The notes beneath the pieces were generated by a model. It had not been told where the DNA came from. It worked only from the letters and a program-made list of their open reading frames with translations, and made no database searches. From Anaerolineales bacterium UBA5195 (GTDB taxonomy: Bacteria; Chloroflexota; Anaerolineae; Anaerolineales; Villigracilaceae): a stretch of DNA of 64,000 nucleotides. The position numbers were made by a program, and so were the translations under genes. The stretch is taken from the NCBI GenBank assembly GCA_002412925.1, contig DHVZ01000069.1:1-64000 (forward strand), in the 5' to 3' direction. This document shows, piece after piece, positions 42,462 to 50,363 of this stretch (position 1 is its first letter; every line of letters starts with the position of its first letter).

Positions 42462-43970
42462 TTATCCTTGTTTGGGTTGATACAAAACCTGCTGCACGGC
42501 TGCCTGCCAGCCTGCGAACAAGTTATCTGCGCGAATTGAGTCCAGCGAGGAGATGTATTCAATAAAGCCAAAGGGGAGTCTCTGCAAATCTTCCAGGGAA
42601 GTGTAAACTTTCAACCCAAGACCGCCGCTGAAGACCGCGCCCAGGGCTGAGAGTTCGGGAGTCTCGGCAGCGCGCACAGTCAAGCGATTCAGATCCGCCA
42701 CAAACTGCATCAAAAAAGCATTCCGAACGGCCCCGCCATCTGCGTGTACCATGCCAAGTTTCACCCCGGCCTCCTCGCCCATCGCCTTGAGCACATCAGT
42801 GACGATATAGCCGATGGATTCAAGCGCAGCCCGAATGATATGGGCCCGGGTAGTGGAGGGCGTCATGCCCAGAATGGCAGCGCGGGCATCGGCACGCCAG
42901 TAAGGCGCACTGAGACCCACAAAGGCAGGGATAAAATAAACGCCGTCACTATCGGAAACCGATTGTGCCAGCGCTTCTGTTTCGGCGGGGTCTGCAATTA
43001 ACTGCAATTGATCGCGCAGCCAGGCAATTGTCGCTCCGGTAAAGTTGATGATGCCTTCAAATGCATACGTTGGCTGCCCATTCAAAACCCACCCCAGCGC
43101 TGTCAGCGAGCCGCTCGTAGAAAGGCGCTTCTCATGACCAATGTTCAGTAAGATAGATGAGCCGGTGCCAAAGGTCACTTTGGCGCTGCCGGGCGCGAAA
43201 CAGCGCTGGGCAAACAGAGCAGCCTGCGAATCTCCCATCACCCCACAAATCGGGATGCGCCGGTTAAGACCCCCTGCCAGGTCGGTATCGCCGTACCAGG
43301 CGGCGCTTTCGCGCACCTCCGGCAGTTCGCCAAATTCCAATCCAAAGACTTCACATAATTCCTGGCTCCAGGCCAGCTTCCCAAGATCGTAAAAAAGAGT
43401 TCGGGAGGCATTGGTATGGTCGGTGGCGTAGACTTCACCGCCGGTCAGGCGATAAATCAAGTAAGTATCAATTGTGCCGAATAAAGCCGAGCCATCTTTC
43501 AGGCGAGCGCGCAAATCAGGGCGTTTATCCAGCAGCCAGCGCAACTTGCTGGCCGGGAAGTAAGTGTCGATTTTCAGCCCGGTCAGCTCGTGGACGATGT
43601 CCTCGCTGCCAGCCTCCACCAGTTGTTTGCAAAATTCATCGCCCCGGCGGCACTGCCAGACAATCGCATTGTATAGCGGCTGGCCGGTTTCACGGTCAAA
43701 AAGGACGAAGGTTTCGCGCTGGTTGGTGAGACTGAGCGCCAGCAGGTTTTTCCACTGGTCGGGGTGGCGCTGCAGCAGGATGGAAGCCACTTTCAGCGTG
43801 TTATTGTAAATCTCATCAGCGTTGTGCTCCACCCAACCCGCACGTGGGTAAATCTGCCGGTGAGATAACGCTTCCTGGTCAAGCAGGCGGCCCTCGGTGG
43901 AGAAAAGCAGCGCCTTCGTTGCTGAGGTGCTTTGGTCAACCGCAAGAAACAAACCGGAGGTGTGAGTCAT
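42462..43970 (-). CDS. FGGY-family carbohydrate kinase (glycerol-kinase-like)
   Basis: 502-residue two-domain sugar kinase. The N-terminal phosphate loop is AVDQSTSATKALLF; NQRET, WQCRR and TDHTNASRT are characteristic of the glycerol-kinase side of FGGY; the C-terminal signature includes VHADGGAVRNAFLMQF. It transfers phosphate from ATP to a sugar or polyol. The neighbours (split transketolase, RbsABC importer, isomerase-fold protein) suggest a ketopentose or branched ketose substrate rather than glycerol. Its ATG overlaps the stop of the transketolase C-subunit gene (ATGA). The substrate is unassigned. Confidence 0.9.
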   Translation of the reverse strand: MTHTSGLFLAVDQSTSATKALLFSTEGRLLDQEALSHRQIYPRAGWVEHNADEIYNNTLKVASILLQRHPDQWKNLLALSLTNQRETFVLFDRETGQPLYNAIVWQCRRGDEFCKQLVEAGSEDIVHELTGLKIDTYFPASKLRWLLDKRPDLRARLKDGSALFGTIDTYLIYRLTGGEVYATDHTNASRTLFYDLGKLAWSQELCEVFGLEFGELPEVRESAAWYGDTDLAGGLNRRIPICGVMGDSQAALFAQRCFAPGSAKVTFGTGSSILLNIGHEKRLSTSGSLTALGWVLNGQPTYAFEGIINFTGATIAWLRDQLQLIADPAETEALAQSVSDSDGVYFIPAFVGLSAPYWRADARAAILGMTPSTTRAHIIRAALESIGYIVTDVLKAMGEEAGVKLGMVHADGGAVRNAFLMQFVADLNRLTVRAAETPELSALGAVFSGGLGLKVYTSLEDLQRLPFGFIEYISSLDSIRADNLFAGWQAAVQQVLYQPKQG

Positions 43971-44944
43971 TTCGTATCCTGTACATTTTCCAAAAGTTGG
44001 AGGGCTGTCTGTGCCAGACCCTGCGGCGAGATACCATAATGTTTGAAAATCTCGCCCTGGCTGCCGCTGACGGTATGCTCGTCAGGAATGCCGACGATTT
44101 GCAGAGGGCGGAAAATACCGGCTTGCATCAGGAAGGAAGCCGCCCGGCTGCCCAATCCGCCATTGACGCTGTGTTCTTCCACGGTAATCACGGCTCTCGA
44201 GCGTTCGGCGGCCTGCCGAACGGCGGTCTCGTCAAAAGGACGCAGACTGTGCAGGCTCAATACACAACAGTCTAATCCCTGCTTAAGTAATTCCTGACTT
44301 GCCAAAAAAGCTGGGGCGACGGTTTCACCGGTGGCGATGAAAGTAATATCGTAATTTTCAAGCTGTGGGGTGAGTTGAATGGCCTTGCCAATCTCGAAAC
44401 GGGTTCCGGGTTTGTGCAAGTTCGGCATGGCTTTCTTGCCAAAACGGATATAGATTGGGCGGGGGTGGTGAAGAGCAGCCTGGATAGCCTCGCGGGTTTC
44501 AAAATTATCTGCCGGGGCAATGATGTCGATATTGTTGATGGCTTGTAAAACAGCAAAATCATGCAGGGAATGATGGGTGGTGCCCAACGCACCGTAACTG
44601 ACACCGGCGCTGATCCCGATTACTTTTACTGGATGATCGGAATACGCAATATCGTTTTTGATTTGTTCAAGCCCACGCGCCGTCAGGAAACAAGCGGGGG
44701 AGACAGCAAAAACCTTTTTACCTGCCGAGGCCAGCCCTGCGGAAATGCCCACCAGGTTCTGCTCGGCAATCCCGATTTCAACGATTTGCTCGGGGAACTT
44801 CTCAGCAAATGGTGTCACCCGACCTGAACCACGCGAATCGCTGGTAATAACCAGAAGATCACGGTCATTGGCTGCCAGTTCCATCAAGGTCTGGGCAAAA
44901 ACATCCAGGTTGGTATTGCCAATTGGTAGATTAGTGTTGCCCAT
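43967..44944 (-). CDS. Transketolase C-terminal subunit
   Basis: 325-residue protein comprising the pyrimidine-binding and C-terminal domains of transketolase: GIAEQNLVGISAGLASAGKKVF with the essential Glu, THHSLHDFAVLQAI, RFGKKAMP and TVEEHSVNGGLGS. With the separate N-terminal subunit it makes a thiamine-diphosphate enzyme that moves two-carbon units. ATG 44944 has GGAG 8 nt upstream and overlaps the N-subunit gene by 14 nt; the longer frame is rejected. Split transketolases next to sugar kinases are known from dedicated sugar pathways such as the apulose-4-phosphate transketolase AptA/AptB. Confidence 0.92.
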   Translation of the reverse strand: MGNTNLPIGNTNLDVFAQTLMELAANDRDLLVITSDSRGSGRVTPFAEKFPEQIVEIGIAEQNLVGISAGLASAGKKVFAVSPACFLTARGLEQIKNDIAYSDHPVKVIGISAGVSYGALGTTHHSLHDFAVLQAINNIDIIAPADNFETREAIQAALHHPRPIYIRFGKKAMPNLHKPGTRFEIGKAIQLTPQLENYDITFIATGETVAPAFLASQELLKQGLDCCVLSLHSLRPFDETAVRQAAERSRAVITVEEHSVNGGLGSRAASFLMQAGIFRPLQIVGIPDEHTVSGSQGEIFKHYGISPQGLAQTALQLLENVQDTK

Positions 44945-45812
44945 TTGTTTTCTCCAGGGCTTTTTCGGCCTGTTCAAGTTCCATGAGCGCAGTGGCATAT
45001 TCAGAATCAGTTGGAACGCGGTGATGCCAGGAGACGTTGTCCTCCATATAACTGACACCCCTGCCCTTGATGGTATGTGCAAGAACCAGATTTGGTTTTC
45101 CGGGTTCAAAAGGCAAGCTTTCAAACAAGGTGGCCAATTCAGCGACATTGTTTCCATTCACATGCCGGACTGCATAGCCAAAGGCAGAAAATTTTTCTTC
45201 GAGCGGTTCCATGCTCATGACTTTTTCAGTACGCCCGCTAATTTGTAGGGTATTCCGGTCAATAATGGCAACCAGGTTATCAAGGTGGTAATGTGCGGCG
45301 CTGGCAGAGGCTTCCCAAATGGAACCTTCAGTCAACTCACCGTCGCCCATGATGGTAAAAACCCGGTCACTTCGGCCATCTTTTTTAGCCGCCAATGCCA
45401 TCCCCACCGAAAAGGAGAGCCCATGCCCCAGAGCGCCAGTATTTTGCTCGATACCGGGCACGCTGCGGGTAGGATGACCGATGAAGTTGGAAGCATATTT
45501 TTCCATCGTGTACAACAACTCGGCAGGGAAAAAGCCCTGATCGGCCAGAACAGCGTATAAAGCCTCAACCGAGTGCCCCTTACTATGAACATAGTGGTCC
45601 CGTTCCACCTGACTAAAATTCTGCGGAGTAATCTTCATCGTGTAATTATAGAGAACATTGAGAAGATCCACACAGGATAGGCTGCCGCCGGTATGACCTG
45701 CTTTTGCCGCGTAAATAATTTGCAAAACGTTCTTACGGTACAGGATGGATTTGTGCTCCAGCATCCTGATTGTTTCATGGGTAATAAGATGGGTTGTTTG
45801 CGGAGTTGTCAT
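44931..45812 (-). CDS. Transketolase N-terminal subunit
   Basis: 293-residue protein with the thiamine-diphosphate/Mg2+ domain: AKAGHTGGSLSCVDLL, SKGHSVEALYAVL, GALGHGLSFSVGMALA and the metal-binding motif GDGELTEGSIWEA...IDRN. It forms the active enzyme with the C-terminal subunit encoded next. It is the first gene of the long minus-strand pentose operon, preceded by a good promoter (TTGAAA-17-TATTAT) and two 12-bp palindromes presumably bound by the divergent SorC-type regulator. Confidence 0.93.
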   Translation of the reverse strand: MTTPQTTHLITHETIRMLEHKSILYRKNVLQIIYAAKAGHTGGSLSCVDLLNVLYNYTMKITPQNFSQVERDHYVHSKGHSVEALYAVLADQGFFPAELLYTMEKYASNFIGHPTRSVPGIEQNTGALGHGLSFSVGMALAAKKDGRSDRVFTIMGDGELTEGSIWEASASAAHYHLDNLVAIIDRNTLQISGRTEKVMSMEPLEEKFSAFGYAVRHVNGNNVAELATLFESLPFEPGKPNLVLAHTIKGRGVSYMEDNVSWHHRVPTDSEYATALMELEQAEKALEKTNGQH

Positions 45813-45824
45813 GAATAATTATTC
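45813..45824. promoter_or_regulatory. Palindromic operator 1 for the pentose operon
   Basis: GAATAATTATTC, a perfect 12-bp palindrome immediately upstream of the transketolase start codon. The identical sequence occurs at 45891-45902 on the other side of the promoter. Binding here would cover the ribosome-binding and early transcribed region. Confidence 0.7.
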
Positions 45825-45853
45825 CTTGATGTAATAAAATTCATCGTTGTGCT

Positions 45854-45882
45854 ATAATACAATAGAAGAATGAATATTTCAA
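45854..45882 (-). promoter_or_regulatory. Sigma-70-type promoter of the pentose operon
   Basis: On the minus strand TTGAAA (45882-45877) is separated by exactly 17 nt from TATTAT (45859-45854). It drives the transketolase-led operon and is flanked by the two palindromes. A plus-strand TATAAT at 45853-45858 overlaps it and could serve the divergent regulator, though no well-spaced -35 is evident for that direction. Confidence 0.7.
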
Positions 45883-45889
45883 CACAAAA

Positions 45890-45903
45890 TGAATAATTAT
45901 TCA
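45890..45903. promoter_or_regulatory. Palindromic operator 2 between the pentose operon and the SorC-type gene
   Basis: TGAATAATTATTCA, a perfect 14-bp palindrome containing the same 12 bp as the site at 45813-45824. It lies 8 nt upstream of the minus-strand -35 and 30 nt before the SorC-type start codon, so it could control both directions. A looser TGAATATTTCA half-match lies at 45871-45881. Confidence 0.7.
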
Positions 45904-45932
45904 GTCATTAAATAATATTCAAGGATGGTGAT

Positions 45933-46886
45933 ATGCCCCGGATTGACGAACTAAGAATGATTGCACGTGTGGCGCGCATGTATTATGAATGGGACATGCG
46001 ACAGTCGGAAATCGCTAAACAACTCGATCTTTCGCAGGCAACCGTTTCGCGGCTGATCGGTCGCTCCAAGGAAGAAGGCATTATTCGCATTTCCGTCAAT
46101 ATTCCCAACGGAGTGCATACGGAGTTAGAAGAAACCCTGGTTAAAAAATTTGGCTTGCGGGATGCGATTGTGGTGGATAGTCTCGAAGATAACGAAAAGA
46201 TGATTCAGCGCGATTTGGGAACCTCCGCAGCTTATTATTTGGAGTCTTCAATCCGCCCGAATGAAGTGATTGGCATCTCATCATGGAGTGCCACCCTGCT
46301 GGCTTTGGTGGATACCCTGCATTTATCCCCACGCAAACCGGGCGTAAAGGTTGTGCAAATTTTGGGTGGAGTGGGCAACCCGGCCGTTGAAGCACATGCC
46401 ACGCGTTTAACTTCGCGCATGGCGCAGTTGGTTAACGGCGAGGCTGTCTATTTGCCAGTGCCGGGAGTACTTGGCACAGAAGCAGCTCGAGATGTACTCA
46501 TGACCGATGAGTTTGTTCAATCGGCATTAAAATTGTTTGACCACGTGACCACTGCGCTTGTGGGAATCGGGGCAATTGATCCATCCCCCCTGCTGGCCCA
46601 AAGTGGTAATATATTTTCTCCGCAAGAGCTTGATTTACTGTCTCAGCAGAAAGCTGTCGGCGATATTTTGCTTCGATTCTTTGATGAAAACGGCAAATTG
46701 GTTGAAACCGGGCTGGAAAAGCGGGTAATTTCGATGAGTCTGGAGCAACTAAGCAAAGTAAGTCGTGCTGTTGGCGTGGCAGGCAGTTCTCGAAAATATG
46801 CCGCCATTTTAGGGGCCCTACGCGGGCGCTGGATAAACATCCTGATTACGGACCATTTCACTGCCAATCGTTTGGCGAAGGAGTAG
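45933..46886 (+). CDS. SorC/DeoR-type sugar-binding transcriptional regulator
   Basis: 317-residue regulator of the SorC class: N-terminal HTH with YYEWDMRQSEIAKQLDLSQA and TVSRLIGRSKEEGIIRI, then the sugar-phosphate-binding domain (GISSWSATLLALVD, VVQILGGVGNP, TTALVGIGAIDPSP, GAIRG-like GALRGRWINILITD end). Members respond to phosphorylated sugars. It is divergent from the transketolase-led operon, across a 120-nt region with two identical palindromes, and therefore its probable controller. AAGGA precedes ATG 45933. Confidence 0.92.
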   Translation: MPRIDELRMIARVARMYYEWDMRQSEIAKQLDLSQATVSRLIGRSKEEGIIRISVNIPNGVHTELEETLVKKFGLRDAIVVDSLEDNEKMIQRDLGTSAAYYLESSIRPNEVIGISSWSATLLALVDTLHLSPRKPGVKVVQILGGVGNPAVEAHATRLTSRMAQLVNGEAVYLPVPGVLGTEAARDVLMTDEFVQSALKLFDHVTTALVGIGAIDPSPLLAQSGNIFSPQELDLLSQQKAVGDILLRFFDENGKLVETGLEKRVISMSLEQLSKVSRAVGVAGSSRKYAAILGALRGRWINILITDHFTANRLAKE

Positions 46887-46971
46887 GAGATAAAACTGTC
46901 ATCTGCCTGTTCACCCAGATACTTTTTTCTTTCAAACTCATTCTTTTCCGTGAACACACGCTTTCATTCTC

Positions 46972-47064
46972 CTAGTACCGCAACTTTATAAAGATGTAGG
47001 GTAATCGGTTCTCTTTCAAGGAGAAAATGTTCAAAACAGCCCTACAGCTTAAGGTAGTTGCGGC
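46972..47064 (+). repeat. 93-bp dispersed repeat, copy B
   Basis: Nearly identical to the reverse complement of 17721-17813. On this strand it contains AAGGAG and an ATG at 47027 reading MFKTALQLKVVAA before the repeat ends and the frame soon closes. It is located in the 243-nt gap between the SorC-type gene and the PfkB gene; nothing else recognisable is present in that gap. Confidence 0.75.
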
Positions 47065-47129
47065 ACCACTCAACCTCCCCACCAACGGCGGGAGAGGGCG
47101 AGTGGAAAGGAGAAAAAGAAAATGATAGC

Positions 47130-48008
47130 TTATCCTTCCAGCCTGGCAAGCACATCCTCCAGCGTCCCCTTGAACGGACCAATACTTTCCATTTTGATTG
47201 AAACCAGCGCCGCGGCAAAATCCAGCGCTTCCTGAACGGAATGTTCTGGTCGCCAGGCGAGATAGGCGCCGAAGGTGGTGTCGCCGCGTCCGGTGCGCCC
47301 GATGACACTGCGGTTGGTGAAGGAACTAAAATGAGCTGCACCATCCACCAGCGCCAGCACACCATCGGCGCGGGTGATGACCACTTCCCCGGCGCCCCAG
47401 GCGGCAAACTGGCGGGCAGCCTGTTCCAGGTCACGCGTGCCGGTCAGGATTTCGGCTTCGACGATATCCAGTTTGACAAAATCCAGCAGGGAGACAATCT
47501 CTTGCTTGTCAGCTACATCCCGAAAATGGATTTCGCCGCTTTCAGGGTCTCCCTGGCGCACAAAGCCCTGCATGTCGGCTGAAAGGCGCAGCCCGCGTGA
47601 TTTCAGGGCGTGGATGAAGGGCAAATCAAACTCCTGGTCAGAGATTCCCGCCAGGTGGCAGACTCCAGCCTGGAGTGCAGGAACATCCTCCGACTGGAAA
47701 AATCCCGCGCTGCGGACACGGATAATCTGGCGCACATCCACATCCGCAGAAGGATGAATCACCTGCATGTAGGTAGTGGCAGGAGCAGGGACAATCACCG
47801 CCTCCACACCCGCCATGCGCAGGGACTCAACCAGTTGTTCGTCCGCGGGGGACATGCGTGTGACCACCGCCACCCGGCGTCCCACCCGCGCCGCTGCCAG
47901 CGCGCCGCACAGCACGGCACTGCCCGCGCCCACCGAAACTTCGCCGCCAAAATGACGGACTTCATCCACCGCCATGTGACCGATAAAAACAATATCGTAC
48001 GCGCCCAT
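47130..48008 (-). CDS. PfkB-family carbohydrate kinase
   Basis: 292-residue ribokinase-fold protein: N-terminal YDIVFIGHMAVDEV, GGEVSVGAGSAVLCGALAAARVG in place of the ribokinase GGKGANQA loop, and the catalytic motif GRTGRGDTTFGAYLAW with the conserved GD. It phosphorylates a sugar, nucleoside or similar alcohol; the divergent substrate loop argues against ribokinase itself. ATG 48008 overlaps the GH65 stop (ATGA), with GGAGG upstream. As last gene of the GH38/GH65 operon it may handle a monosaccharide released there, though the substrate is unknown. Confidence 0.85.
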   Translation of the reverse strand: MGAYDIVFIGHMAVDEVRHFGGEVSVGAGSAVLCGALAAARVGRRVAVVTRMSPADEQLVESLRMAGVEAVIVPAPATTYMQVIHPSADVDVRQIIRVRSAGFFQSEDVPALQAGVCHLAGISDQEFDLPFIHALKSRGLRLSADMQGFVRQGDPESGEIHFRDVADKQEIVSLLDFVKLDIVEAEILTGTRDLEQAARQFAAWGAGEVVITRADGVLALVDGAAHFSSFTNRSVIGRTGRGDTTFGAYLAWRPEHSVQEALDFAAALVSIKMESIGPFKGTLEDVLARLEG

Positions 48009-50332
48009 CAGAACCCCGCCTCCACGCCGTAACCGGCTTCCACACGATATTTTTGCCCGCCCACGCAAAATTCCAGGGGGCTTTGACTCAGATTCTCGAC
48101 GCGCACGGTTTTTGCCGACACGGTCACCCGCAGAGCTTGACCTTTCCAGGTGAGCGGGAAAGTAATGGACTGGATTTGCTCCGGCAGGCAGGGTTTGAAC
48201 GTCAGGCACTTCTTGTTCAGGGCGCTTGCCAGCCCGCCAAAGCCAAAGACCACCTGCTGCCACATCCCGCCGACATTGGCGTAGTGCAAACCATCGTTGG
48301 AGCGCGGCAATTTGCCAAAGTCAATGTCAATCGTCCGCAGCCACGATTCGTAAGCCACATCTGCCCAGCCCAGGTCAGCTGCCACCATCTGGCGGTGAGT
48401 CATCGAGTTGGATGAGTCGTGGATGGTGAAAGGTTCGTAATATTTGAACGAAGCCGCCTTCTGTTCATCCGAAAATTGATAAGGAAAAACGCCCAACAGC
48501 GCCAGCACATCCGCCTGCTTGATGACCTTCGAGCGGTAGCGCTTCTCCTGCGAAACGTAAAATCCAAACAGCCGCGTGCGGTCTGTCCACATCCCGGCGA
48601 TGTCAATTTCGGCAAAAGCGGTGTCGAAATCGTCGCACTGCCAGATGATGTGCCGTTCGTCATCTTGCGGCACGCTGATTTGCGCCGCCACCTTTCCAAA
48701 TTCCACCAACTCGCTCTCGCGCAGACCGGTTTTCTCGCACAGGCGGTCATACTGCTCCGGGTCATTCAGTTTCAATTCGCCTGCCACTTCCGCTGCCAGT
48801 TGCAGGTTCAGACGCGCCACAAAATTGGTGTAGGCGTTGTTGTTGGTGATGGGTTTGTACTCGTCGGGACCCATTACGCCCAAAATATGTAACCCTGGTC
48901 TGCCGGGCAGGCTGTCCACGCGCTCCAGCCAGTAGCGGGCGGTCTCGATGAAAATCTCCGCGCCTTTTTCGTACAGGAATTTCTTATCGCCCGTGGCGCA
49001 GACATAGTGCCAAACACCCAGCGCCACATCCGCCGCGATATGCACCTGATGGTCAGCATACTGCCAGGGCACGCAGGTTTCATTCCCCGAGCAATCCGAT
49101 TGCCAGGGGTACTTCGCGCCGCCGTAACCGTAGGCACGCGCCAACTTGCGGGCAGGCTCCAGCCCGCCATAACGGAAGGCGGGCGCGGTTCGAGCCAGTT
49201 CCGGGTGAGTGTAAATGAAAAAGGGCAGGATAAAAATCTCAAAATCCCAAAAAACCGAGCCGTAGTACATCTCAGTTGTGCAGCCCTTGGGACAGAGCAG
49301 GGCGCGCTCCTCCAGCCCCTTGGCTTTCAGCAGGTGGAAAATCGCCGCGCGGATGGCAAGTTGGCTGTTGTAACCGGGCGTGTCGGTTGCTTCAATCTGA
49401 ATGTCCGACTTGCGCCACAGTTCCGCCCAAACCCCCACATGGCGCGCGTGAAGTGTTTCGGCGTCCACCTGCCCATTTTTCAGGATGTTCTCGCGGGCAA
49501 TTTCAAGCAGTTGTTGGGCTGGGAAATAGGCGTCGGCAGCCGTGAAGGAGATTTTGCGTATCTCGAGCATTTCCCCGCCCCCCAGGCGGAACGACGCGCA
49601 CCCCGTTGCCCGGCGTGCTGTTAAATCGACTTTTTGCTGTGCCGGTAGGTTGTAAAAACACTGGCTGGCGGTGACGATGCGGTTCTGGTGGTTGGTTTCG
49701 ACATCCGAGTAGAGCAAAACACCTTCAGCGCCCACCGAAAAATGTCTGAATTTGTCGAACCCGTTGGTGCGTACGTTGTTATCCACGTAACTTTCCACCA
49801 ACACTTCGGATTCTTGGCTGACAGTCAGTTGAACATCTTGCACACAGGCGAAACGCTCCTGCGGGTTCATATAGCGCCGCCAGGCGATTTCCACTTGCTT
49901 GCCAGACTGCGTTTGCCAGGTGACGCGCCGGTAGAGCGTGCCTGCCTGCAAATCGAGCCAGCGCTGGTAGTTGTTGATTTGGCTGCGCTCCAAATCCAGT
50001 TTCTCGCCGTCAACATGAATGACCAGCCCCAGGTAATAGGGCAGGTTGACGATCCCCCGCCGCAGATTAGGGTGATTGGCTTGCACAACGGGCATGAACG
50101 TACCCCAGCGGCTCTTGGTTTCGCGGGTTTTTTCGAGCGTGGTGTTGTCCATGCGGCGTTCGTACTCCACAGACTGGTCATCGTCGGCAAAGCCTTCGTC
50201 TACGCTGGAGCGGGTGGTCATAAAACCCGTGCCCAGCGAAAAAACCGATTCATAATGGCGGTTTTTAGCAATCTCGAAACCTTTTTCGACAATGCACCAA
50301 TCGGGTTGGATTTCAGGGAGTAGGAATTTCAT
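48008..50332 (-). CDS. Glycoside hydrolase family 65 disaccharide phosphorylase
   Basis: 774-residue GH65 protein: N-terminal beta-sandwich (about 1-270), (alpha/alpha)6 barrel (about 310-690) and small C-terminal beta domain. The general acid is Glu491 in MGPDEY; the family motif PKGCTTEMYYGSVFWDFE (350-366) and the phosphate-site sequence HDSSNSMTH are present. Family members cleave alpha-glucosides such as trehalose, kojibiose, nigerose or maltose with phosphate, giving beta-glucose 1-phosphate. It is cytoplasmic, without a signal peptide. GGAAGG precedes ATG 50332. It lies between the GH38 and PfkB genes of the LacI-controlled operon; linkage specificity cannot be read from sequence. Confidence 0.92.
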   Translation of the reverse strand: MKFLLPEIQPDWCIVEKGFEIAKNRHYESVFSLGTGFMTTRSSVDEGFADDDQSVEYERRMDNTTLEKTRETKSRWGTFMPVVQANHPNLRRGIVNLPYYLGLVIHVDGEKLDLERSQINNYQRWLDLQAGTLYRRVTWQTQSGKQVEIAWRRYMNPQERFACVQDVQLTVSQESEVLVESYVDNNVRTNGFDKFRHFSVGAEGVLLYSDVETNHQNRIVTASQCFYNLPAQQKVDLTARRATGCASFRLGGGEMLEIRKISFTAADAYFPAQQLLEIARENILKNGQVDAETLHARHVGVWAELWRKSDIQIEATDTPGYNSQLAIRAAIFHLLKAKGLEERALLCPKGCTTEMYYGSVFWDFEIFILPFFIYTHPELARTAPAFRYGGLEPARKLARAYGYGGAKYPWQSDCSGNETCVPWQYADHQVHIAADVALGVWHYVCATGDKKFLYEKGAEIFIETARYWLERVDSLPGRPGLHILGVMGPDEYKPITNNNAYTNFVARLNLQLAAEVAGELKLNDPEQYDRLCEKTGLRESELVEFGKVAAQISVPQDDERHIIWQCDDFDTAFAEIDIAGMWTDRTRLFGFYVSQEKRYRSKVIKQADVLALLGVFPYQFSDEQKAASFKYYEPFTIHDSSNSMTHRQMVAADLGWADVAYESWLRTIDIDFGKLPRSNDGLHYANVGGMWQQVVFGFGGLASALNKKCLTFKPCLPEQIQSITFPLTWKGQALRVTVSAKTVRVENLSQSPLEFCVGGQKYRVEAGYGVEAGF

Positions 50333-50363
50333 AGTTTGCCTTCCGTTATCAATGGATTTAATT

